Shown one piece after another: positions 7,207-11,750 of a stretch of 11,750 nucleotides of DNA; within the stretch, counting starts at the first letter, position 1; each line of letters opens with the position of its first letter. The position numbers and the translations under genes are program-made. The stretch comes from an uncultured Chloroflexota bacterium (lineage in GTDB: Bacteria > Chloroflexota > Limnocylindria > Limnocylindrales > CSP1-4), in the NCBI GenBank assembly GCA_903924005.1, contig CAIXZV010000485.1, positions 1 through 11,750 of the forward strand. Direction: 5' to 3'. Below the pieces are notes generated by a model. That model ran no database searches. It worked only from the letters and a program-made list of their open reading frames with translations, and had not been told where the DNA came from.

Positions 7207-7235
7207 TTGATCTGGTTCCTACCATGGATCATACT
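7207..7235 (+). promoter_or_regulatory. candidate promoter of the RHH/MazF-like operon, leaderless start predicted
   Basis: TTGATC (7207-7212) and CATACT (7230-7235) lie 17 nt apart and each match four of six positions of the sigma-70-type consensus. Transcription would begin about seven nt further on, at or near A7242, the first base of the antitoxin ATG. This fits the lack of any Shine-Dalgarno sequence before that codon. Leaderless mRNAs are common in high-GC Gram-positive bacteria. The start site is inferred, not observed. Confidence 0.5.
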
Positions 7236-7254
7236 AGCGGTATGACCAGATACC
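7230..7254. promoter_or_regulatory. candidate RHH operator with three half-sites 10 bp apart
   Basis: CATAC (7230-7234) and GTATG (7240-7244) form a perfect inverted repeat. GGTAT (7239-7243) and ATACC (7250-7254) form a second one sharing the middle half-site. The centres are near 7232, 7242 and 7252, one helical turn apart. The array covers the presumed -10 box and the start codon, where antitoxin binding would block transcription. Autoregulation by ribbon-helix-helix antitoxins is established for the family; this particular site is inferred. Confidence 0.5.
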
Positions 7255-7574
7255 CTGATGCCGATCCGCACCGCGCAGGTCCGGCCTCGGTGACCGAGAC
7301 CCTGGCGCCGTACCTAGGCACGGCCGACGCTGGGCCCTTTGCCAAGCTTTCCATATCGCTGCCGGAGCCGCTGCTCGCCGCCGTGCGCGAGGTGGCGGCG
7401 GAGACCGGCGTGCCCGTGAGCGGCGTGATCGCGGCCAGCATCCGGCGCCTTGTGGACGAGGTGGCGCAGGCCAAGCTTGATGCGGCGCTGGACGAGGACA
7501 ACGCGGAGGGGCTCCGGTTCGCCGAGGCCGCGGTCGCCGGTCAGGCGCAGCTGCTGGGGCGGCTCGAATGGTAG
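7242..7574 (+). CDS. ribbon-helix-helix antitoxin
   Basis: This encodes 110 residues. Residues about 34-75 (AKLSISLPEPLLAAVREVA, then ETGVPVSGVIAASIRRLVDE) match an RHH/CopG-type fold: a short beta strand that contacts DNA and two helices. The C-terminal tail (about 85-110, acidic then hydrophobic, ending LGRLEW) is the usual place for the toxin-binding segment. The N-terminal 33 residues are polar and probably flexible. It overlaps the downstream MazF-like gene by 7 nt, the normal antitoxin-first order. The frame remains open to ATG 7224 and GTG 7197, but neither has a ribosome binding site. ATG 7242 coincides with the predicted transcription start, so I chose a leaderless start there. Expected role: neutralise the toxin and repress its own promoter. 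The fold is well supported; pairing with the toxin is inferred from overlap and order. Confidence 0.82.
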   Translation: MTRYPDADPHRAGPASVTETLAPYLGTADAGPFAKLSISLPEPLLAAVREVAAETGVPVSGVIAASIRRLVDEVAQAKLDAALDEDNAEGLRFAEAAVAGQAQLLGRLEW

Positions 7575-7954
7575 GGATCGGCGCAGGCGCTCCCCCGCCG
7601 CGGCTTGCGCGCGGAGATGTGCACCTGCTCGCGTTTGGCGAGGTTGGCGGCTCGGTGATGCGCGGGCCGCATCCAGCGCTGGTTGTGCGCAGCGATCGGC
7701 TGGCGCGCTCGGCGACGGTGTTGGTCTGCCCTATGACGTCACGCGGCGGACGGGTCCCTGCGCCGGGCGAGGAGCTGCCGCCGTATCTGGTCTGGGTCCC
7801 ACGCGCCGCAAGTGGGCTGGACCGCGATGGCTATGTGCGCGTGGACCAGGTCATGACGTTCCCGGCGGACGCGCTGGGCGAGCGTCTCGGGCGCCTCTCG
7901 CCGGAGGTGATGACCCGCGTGGACGCGTCGCTGCGGTTCGTGCTGGACGTCTGA
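7568..7954 (+). CDS. MazF/PemK-like endoribonuclease toxin
   Basis: The 128-residue product has the MazF/PemK layout. RGDVHLLAF opens the first strand, followed by GPHPALVVRSDRLARSATV and LVCPMTSR, which match the family pattern R-P-x-L-V-[VI] ... [VI]-x-P-[ML]-T-S. GYVRVDQVMTF and RLGRLSPEVMTRVDASLRFVL then match the C-terminal helix region. Such toxins cut single-stranded RNA, usually mRNA, at short specific sequences. His replaces the common Arg in the R-P-x-L-V segment (GPHPALV). ATG overlaps the antitoxin stop by 7 nt, so translation is likely coupled. The last codons (R-V-D-A-S-L-R) lie in a 22-bp stretch that recurs 189 bp downstream in the same phase. The family assignment is good; activity depends on residues I cannot confirm without alignment. 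Confidence 0.82.
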   Translation: MVGIGAGAPPPRLARGDVHLLAFGEVGGSVMRGPHPALVVRSDRLARSATVLVCPMTSRGGRVPAPGEELPPYLVWVPRAASGLDRDGYVRVDQVMTFPADALGERLGRLSPEVMTRVDASLRFVLDV

Positions 7955-7980
7955 CCCGGGCGGCAGGTGGACCCGGGCGG
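7954..7980. repeat. 17-bp-period direct repeat after the toxin gene
   Basis: ACCCGGGCGG occurs at 7954-7963 and again at 7971-7980, a 17-bp offset. The same period is seen in the tandem repeats at 8057-8104 in this intergenic region, but the unit sequence differs. Confidence 0.6.
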
Positions 7981-8002
7981 GGGGTGCCGTCCAAGCGGAC
8001 CC

Positions 8003-8188
8003 TGCATGTACTTCGGGCCAAGCTGAAGCAGTTGCCCCCACGGGGCCGGGGCCGGCCAGCGCTTGCGGGCGCCCAGCGCTTGCGGGCGCCCAGCGCTTGC
8101 GGGCCGCGTGGACGCGTCGCTGCGGCTGCGTGACCGGGTGGCCGGGCGCCCGCCCCAAACTCCTTCGGCTTGGCCCGAAGTACTTGCA
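8003..8188. repeat. long imperfect inverted repeat in the convergent intergenic region
   Basis: Arm 1 (8003-8034, TGCATGTACTTCGGGCC...) and the reverse complement of arm 2 (8157-8188) agree at 28 of 32 positions. A core of 16 consecutive bases (GTACTTCGGGCCAAGC) is perfect. The arms enclose 122 bp that hold the 17-bp tandem repeats and the copied toxin-gene end. In a plus-strand RNA one of the four mismatches would be a G-U pair. The element lies between the toxin gene and the converging PLP-enzyme gene. It has no T tract, so it is not a standard intrinsic terminator. A stem-loop RNA, a bidirectional transcription barrier or a small non-autonomous repeat element are all possible. Confidence 0.8.
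8057..8104. repeat. three tandem copies of a 17-bp unit
   Basis: CAGCGCTTGCGGGCGCC is repeated at 8057-8073 and 8074-8090. A third copy starting at 8091 matches for the first 14 bases. Each unit contains the palindromes AGCGCT and GGCGCC, so the array can fold on itself. It is noncoding and lies in the loop of the larger inverted repeat. Confidence 0.9.
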
Positions 8189-8242
8189 CTCCTCACGTTC
8201 CGGCACACCCCGGACCCCCGGGTCGAGGCGGGAGGCGCGAAG

Positions 8243-9640
8243 TCAGCCCTCGAGCGCCTGCGCCAGGTCCGCAATGATGTCGTCGGGGTGCTCGCCGCCC
8301 ACGGACAGGCGGATCAGCCCGGCGTCGACCTGCGCGATGGCGCGGCCCTCTTCGCCCTGCTGCTGGTGCGTGGAGACGGACGGGATGACCGCCACGCTCT
8401 TCGCCTTGCCCAGGTCCGTAGCGCGGAAGACGATGTCGAAGCGGTCAAACGCACGGCGCGCGGCGGGCAGCCCGCCACGGACGGTGAACGCCAGCAGGTT
8501 TCCGTAGCGGGCGGCATCGGGCCCGGTGCCCTCGTCGGCAAGCTGGAAGTCCCGCGTTGCAATGGCGTGCCCCGGATGCGAGGCCAGCCCGGGGTAGTTC
8601 ACCGCAGCAACCGCCGGGTGCGCCTCAAGCCACCGGGCCACCTTCATCGTGTTGCGGCTCCACGCGTCAACCCGCGTGCGCAGCGTGCGCAGATCGGAGA
8701 TGAGCGAGAGCGCCGCGGCGGGCGAGAGCGACGGGCCAAAGTCGCGCAGGGGCAGCAGCTTGATGTGCGTGGCAAAGTCGGCCCGCATGTCGTCTGTCCC
8801 AACCCGGATGGGGATGTCGTGGCGCGCGGTGATGGCGCCGGCGATGGCCAGCCCGGACCCGCCGATGGCCTTGGACAACGAGTGGATCACGATGTCCGCG
8901 CCCAGCGAGAGCGGACGCAGGATGGCCGGGGTTGCCACGGTGGAGTCAATGAGCAGGGGCATGGGTCCGGCGCCGTCGCCCCGCCCATGGGCAAGCGCCG
9001 CAAGCGCGGGGATGTCCACCACGGCCAGCGCCGGGTTTGACGGCACCTCCGCAAAGAGGAACCGCGTGTCCGCGTCAATGGCGCGCTCCCAGGCCGCCAT
9101 GTCCAGCGGGTCCTCAATCCAGCGCAGACCAATCCCCCGCTCCGCCGCGTACCGCTTGAACAGCATGAACGTGCCGCCGTAGCACTTGGCCGAGGCAACG
9201 ATGTTGGGCATCGCTGCGGGCATGTCCGGGTTGAGCGAGAGCAGCGCGTTGGTGGCGAGATGGACCGCGGCCATGCCGGAGCCGCAGACCACGGACGACG
9301 CGGTCAGCCCCGAGCCGTACGCCTCCAGCAGCGCAAGCGTCTCCTCGAGGTAGTGCGTGGTTGGGTTGGCGATGCGGCTGTAGCCCCAGGCGGGCATCAG
9401 GTAGCCCAACGCGGCCTCAAGCGCGTCGCTGTCGGGGAAGTGCTGCGCCGGGGCGCTGTACACCGGCTCAATGATGCTGCCCTGGTTTGCCGCGGCGGCA
9501 ACGTGGTTGTACAGCCCGTGGACGGCGATCGTGTCGAAGCGCCGCCCGCGCGCGGTGGTGCGCGCCGCCGCCTCCTGCTCGGCAACCTCCTGGCCGCGGG
9601 CAATCCAGGCGTCAAGACCGGGGCGATCGGAGCTGTCCAC
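8243..9640 (-). CDS. PLP-dependent Cys/Met metabolism enzyme (cystathionine gamma-synthase/lyase superfamily)
   Basis: The 465-residue product has the family's landmarks. YSRIANPT (87-94) matches the Y-S-R-x-x-N-P-T phosphate-binding loop. GSGMAAV (120-126) lies in the cofactor cup. Asp232 (LIDSTVATP) pairs with the PLP ring nitrogen. Ser254 and Lys257 (IHSLSKAIGG) form the Schiff-base site. RLSVGGEHPDDIIADLAQAL is the C-terminal family signature. The methionine gamma-lyase active-site Cys is replaced by Gly (Y154-G-G-T), which argues against that enzyme. Cystathionine synthase/lyase or O-acetyl- or O-succinylhomoserine sulfhydrylase chemistry is more likely. At 465 residues it is longer than the usual 380-430, with a roughly 33-residue polar N-terminal extension. 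GTG at 9640 is the start, with GAGG about 10 nt upstream. It lies 27 nt after the Lrp/AsnC gene and is probably cotranscribed with and controlled by it. The exact substrate is unresolved. Confidence 0.88.
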   Translation of the reverse strand: MDSSDRPGLDAWIARGQEVAEQEAAARTTARGRRFDTIAVHGLYNHVAAAANQGSIIEPVYSAPAQHFPDSDALEAALGYLMPAWGYSRIANPTTHYLEETLALLEAYGSGLTASSVVCGSGMAAVHLATNALLSLNPDMPAAMPNIVASAKCYGGTFMLFKRYAAERGIGLRWIEDPLDMAAWERAIDADTRFLFAEVPSNPALAVVDIPALAALAHGRGDGAGPMPLLIDSTVATPAILRPLSLGADIVIHSLSKAIGGSGLAIAGAITARHDIPIRVGTDDMRADFATHIKLLPLRDFGPSLSPAAALSLISDLRTLRTRVDAWSRNTMKVARWLEAHPAVAAVNYPGLASHPGHAIATRDFQLADEGTGPDAARYGNLLAFTVRGGLPAARRAFDRFDIVFRATDLGKAKSVAVIPSVSTHQQQGEEGRAIAQVDAGLIRLSVGGEHPDDIIADLAQALEG

Positions 9641-9667
9641 GGGGTCGATCCTCGCTAGGTGGGAGGG

Positions 9668-10135
9668 CTAGATGGGGAGCGCCGGCGTGTCCTTCACGAC
9701 GGCAAGCACAACGCTGGTCTGGATGCGGGCGATGCCGGGGAGCGGCGTGAGCTGCTCAACGACAAACCGCTCAAGCGCGCGGCGATCCGGCAGGACAACC
9801 TTGAGCAGGTAGTCGTATTGGCCAGTGAGGTGGTGGACCTCAAGAACCTCGGGGAGCGCCGCGAGGGCCGTCCGCGTGCGGGCGACGGCGTCCTGGTGGT
9901 GGAGCTGGATGCCGATGGAGATGAGACACAGCAGGTCAAAGCCCGCCTTCTCCTGGTCCACCCGCGCTGTGTAGCCGGTGATGACCCCTCGCTCTTCAAG
10001 GCGCCGCACGCGGGCGTGCGTGGCAGCCGGGCTCAAGCCCACGGCCCGGGCGAGATCCAGGTTGCTCATCCGGCCGTCCGTCTGGAGGTGGCGGATGATC
10101 GCGCGGTCAAGGTCATCGAGGATGATCGTTTGCAT
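9668..10135 (-). CDS. Lrp/AsnC-family transcriptional regulator
   Basis: This encodes 155 residues, the normal length for the family. Residues 1-60 form the AsnC-type winged helix-turn-helix: LDDLDRAIIRHLQTDGR, then SNLDLARAVGLSPAATHARV, RRLEERGVITGYTARVD. Residues about 65-150 form the RAM ligand-binding and oligomerisation domain (LISIGIQLHHQD, VLEVHHLTGQYDYLLKVV, LTPLPGIARIQTSVVLA). The G-x-x-D-Y turn of the family is present as TGQYDYLL. ATG at 10135 is preceded by AGGGAG at an 8-nt spacing. The next gene, a PLP enzyme of sulfur amino acid metabolism, begins 27 nt downstream. Lrp-type proteins next to Cys/Met enzymes often sense an amino acid and control the neighbour, and that is my inference here. 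Three phased TTCGG motifs upstream may be its own binding sites. Confidence 0.93.
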   Translation of the reverse strand: MQTIILDDLDRAIIRHLQTDGRMSNLDLARAVGLSPAATHARVRRLEERGVITGYTARVDQEKAGFDLLCLISIGIQLHHQDAVARTRTALAALPEVLEVHHLTGQYDYLLKVVLPDRRALERFVVEQLTPLPGIARIQTSVVLAVVKDTPALPI

Positions 10136-10374
10136 CGGCGGTGCTCCCTGTCAAGCGTATGTTCGGCCTTATGCTCACAAGTCCGAATGTGTGCGCCTAC
10201 ATTTGGTGTCTTGCCGCAGCATATTCGGCAGAGGCGCTGTACGGGCGCCGAAGCGGCGTGTGCGTGAAACCCCCGTCAGGCCCCCGGGCTGGGGTCCGTC
10301 CGGCACGGGCACGAACAGGGGCGAGGCGCGATCCTGCATACCTCGTGCGCTTTGAGCACGCATCGGAGGGGGTC
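10136..10374. other. divergent intergenic region between the regulator and peptidase genes
   Basis: A 239-bp gap holding the presumed promoters of both divergent genes. Apart from the TTCGG motifs I see a small hairpin, CGTGC (10344-10348) with GCACG about 12 nt further on, shortly before the peptidase ribosome binding site, and GC-rich short repeats. No coding sequence, RNA gene or strong terminator is recognisable. Confidence 0.4.
10162..10228. promoter_or_regulatory. phased TTCGG motifs upstream of the Lrp/AsnC gene
   Basis: TTCGG occurs at 10162-10166 and 10224-10228 on the plus strand and at 10187-10183 on the minus strand, each next to an A/T-containing flank. The centres are 21 and 41 bp apart, near two and four helical turns. 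The first two copies form an inverted repeat. Lrp/AsnC proteins bind as multimers to helically phased sites and are often autoregulated, so these may be operator half-sites. No clear -10/-35 pair could be placed. Five bases is a short motif, so chance is a real alternative. Confidence 0.3.
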
Positions 10375-11750
10375 ATGCGCTCAGCGCTTTCCAGGATTGG
10401 CATGGCTGCCGTGGTTGCGGCTGGCCTGCTCTCCTCCCTTCCTGGGCCGGTGGCGGCGGCCGACGGCTACACCGAGACGGCGGACACCACATACGTGCTG
10501 GATCCGGTGAAGGACCAGCTCCACGTCACGGTCACCATCAAGATCAAGAACACCACGCGCTCGACGGCCGAGCAATACACCTGCTGGAAGGACCGCTGGG
10601 ACCCGTGGCTTGGGTGGGTGCCGTATCTGAGCACGTGTACGCGGACCACCAACTACTACCTCTACTCCACCCAGGCGGTCGTGGAGGACGGGGCCATCGG
10701 GCTGAAGGTCACGTCGGGCTCGTCCACGCTGAAGGCCAAGCTCGGCCCGGCGAAATGGGGGTATCGGGTGGCGGCCGTCACCTACCCGAGGCTCTACTAC
10801 GGCCAGACACGCACGGTCACGGTGACCTACTCCGTTTCCAGCGGAAAGCCGCGGAGCACGTCCGAACTGCGTCTGACGCAGGCGTATGCGCACTTCTGCG
10901 TGCTGGCGTCTGGCGTGGACTCGGCGACGGTCACCGTCAAGCTGCCTCAGACGTACACCGTCGATGTCACCGGCAGCAGCCTGGGCTCCACGCTGCATGA
11001 CGGCACCCTGATCTACACCAGCGGCACCATCAGCAACCCGTCCGCCTTCTACACCTGTCTGGACGGGCTTAACGAGAAGGGCTACAAGTCAGAGACGCTC
11101 ACCGGTCCTGACGGACTCACCTTGAACCTGCGCTCCTGGCCGGAGGATCCCGAATGGCTTGCGGCGGTCAGCAAGGACGCCCTCGCTGGTGTCGGGGCGC
11201 TGGCCGCGCTCATCGGCGAGCCGATGCCCGTGAAGGGCGCGCTGACCATCGAGGAAGCCGTGACCGGCAACGAGTACGCGGGCTTCTACGATCGCCTCAC
11301 CAACAAGGTCACGGTGGACGAGAGCTACCAGCAGCCGTCCCTGGTTGAGCACGAGCTCGCCCACACCTGGTTCAACATGAGCGTCTTTGGCGAGACCTGG
11401 ATGAGCGAGGGGTCAGCCGAGTGGGCTGGCCGCACGGTCAGCAAGGACGAGCCGCCCTGCACGGCGCCCGCAACGGCCGGGGGCGCCAAGGTCAACCTCG
11501 GCTCCTGGCTCCGGCTGAACCCCCGGTCCACCGACGCTGAGCGGACAGCGCTCGAGACGCAGTACACCACCGCGTGCTACGTGGTCACAGCACTCGTGGC
11601 CGCGGCCGGGTCCGATGGCGCGCAGCGAGCGCTGCTGGGGCTGCTGAACCAGCAGGACCCGTATGCGGCGGACCCGACGACAAAACGCGCCACCACCACC
11701 GCAACCTGGAAGGACTGGCTGGATGCGTGGGACCAACTGGGTCTGACGTC
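10375..11750 (+). CDS. secreted HEXXH (gluzincin, M1-like) metallopeptidase, 3' end off window
   Basis: This encodes 458 residues to the window edge, with no stop yet. The signal peptide (MRSALSRIGMAAVVAAGLLS then SLPGPVAAA) has an Ala-x-Ala cleavage site near residue 28. Residues about 30-260 are a beta-rich domain with several cysteines (CW near Y-T-C-W-K, STCTR, HFCVLA, FYTCLD), probably disulfide bonded outside the cell. The zinc site is HELAH at 326-330, followed by WMSEGSAEW (342-350). Glu345 in the E-G-x-A motif is the expected third zinc ligand, 14 residues after the second His, shorter than the 18 usual in M1. Glu349 falls at exactly 18. GGAGGG (10365-10370) precedes ATG 10375 at good spacing. 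It is transcribed away from the Lrp gene with no operon partner visible. Expected role: extracellular peptide cleavage. Substrate unknown. Confidence 0.85.
   Translation, partial: MRSALSRIGMAAVVAAGLLSSLPGPVAAADGYTETADTTYVLDPVKDQLHVTVTIKIKNTTRSTAEQYTCWKDRWDPWLGWVPYLSTCTRTTNYYLYSTQAVVEDGAIGLKVTSGSSTLKAKLGPAKWGYRVAAVTYPRLYYGQTRTVTVTYSVSSGKPRSTSELRLTQAYAHFCVLASGVDSATVTVKLPQTYTVDVTGSSLGSTLHDGTLIYTSGTISNPSAFYTCLDGLNEKGYKSETLTGPDGLTLNLRSWPEDPEWLAAVSKDALAGVGALAALIGEPMPVKGALTIEEAVTGNEYAGFYDRLTNKVTVDESYQQPSLVEHELAHTWFNMSVFGETWMSEGSAEWAGRTVSKDEPPCTAPATAGGAKVNLGSWLRLNPRSTDAERTALETQYTTACYVVTALVAAAGSDGAQRALLGLLNQQDPYAADPTTKRATTTATWKDWLDAWDQLGLT

Larger units (their letters stand above)
7915..8125. repeat. 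22-bp direct repeat: 3' end of the toxin gene and intergenic copy
   Basis: Positions 7915-7936 and 8104-8125 are identical over 22 bp (beginning CCGCGTGGACG). The first copy encodes residues R-V-D-A-S-L-R of the MazF-like toxin. The second lies in the intergenic region 189 bp downstream, exactly 63 codons, and so in the same reading phase. In-frame stops at 7952 and 8022 separate them. A short gene-end duplication is the simplest reading. Confidence 0.75.

Noticed and set aside
7224..7241. ATG 7224 as the antitoxin start
   Set aside because: It has no ribosome binding site and lies upstream of the predicted -10 box and transcription start, so it would probably not be in the mRNA.
8057..8104. 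17-bp tandem units as a CRISPR array
   Set aside because: The units abut with no spacers, there are only three, and no cas gene is present.
8003..8188. Inverted repeat as a simple intrinsic terminator
   Set aside because: The loop is 122 nt and no T tract follows on either strand. The arms are far longer than a normal terminator stem.
8063..9040. Plus-strand open frame of 325 codons opposite the PLP enzyme and repeat region
   Set aside because: It starts inside the 17-bp repeat and is antisense to a convincing enzyme gene. Its composition is Arg/Gly/Pro biased with no motif.
10149..10154. TTGACA on the minus strand as the -35 box of the Lrp gene
   Set aside because: A -10 box at normal spacing would fall inside the coding sequence, and the hexamer overlaps the ribosome binding region.

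Overview
This is a GC-rich bacterial window with tightly packed genes and secreted proteins rich in Ala, Thr, Gly and Val. It also has an AsnC-type regulator, a MazEF-like pair and a cytochrome b/ApbE/NuoF-like redox operon. This fits a high-GC Chloroflexota (Limnocylindria-like) or Actinomycetota lineage. I cannot decide between them from sequence alone, and there is no rRNA or tRNA to anchor taxonomy.

Layout, left to right. (1) Positions 1-2971, minus strand, a probable four-gene redox operon read right to left: a small single-span membrane protein, ApbE (FAD:protein FMN transferase), a ferric-reductase-like transmembrane cytochrome b with four heme histidines, and a NuoF-like FMN/Fe-S/SLBB NADH dehydrogenase subunit that runs off the left edge. 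The last two genes overlap by ATGA. (2) 3094-3936, plus strand, an extended SDR (NAD-dependent epimerase/dehydratase type), divergent from the redox operon. (3) 3933-7139, minus strand, a secreted protein of about 1068 residues built of about eight beta-sandwich (FnIII-like) modules and a C-terminal domain. Its stop codon interlocks with the SDR stop through a CTAG palindrome, and it has no canonical start codon in front of its signal peptide. (4) 7242-7954, plus strand, an RHH antitoxin/MazF-like toxin pair with overlapping genes and a promoter/operator that suggests a leaderless transcript. (5) 7955-8242, a convergent intergenic region with an unusual composite of 17-bp tandem repeats, a 32-bp imperfect inverted repeat and a copy of the 3' end of the toxin gene. 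(6) 8243-10135, minus strand, a Lrp/AsnC regulator followed by a PLP-dependent Cys/Met-metabolism enzyme. (7) 10375 to the right edge, plus strand, a secreted gluzincin (HEXXH) metallopeptidase, incomplete.

How they fit together: electrons would pass from NADH through the NuoF-like FMN/Fe-S protein to membrane heme b, with ApbE attaching FMN covalently to an exported partner that is not visible here. The Lrp-type protein probably controls itself and the sulfur amino acid enzyme. The RHH/MazF pair is a self-regulated toxin-antitoxin cassette. The two secreted proteins have no visible link to the redox operon.

No stretch over 300 bases lacks a gene; the longest gaps are 7955-8242 and 10136-10374. 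I see no IS element, CRISPR array, tRNA or rRNA.
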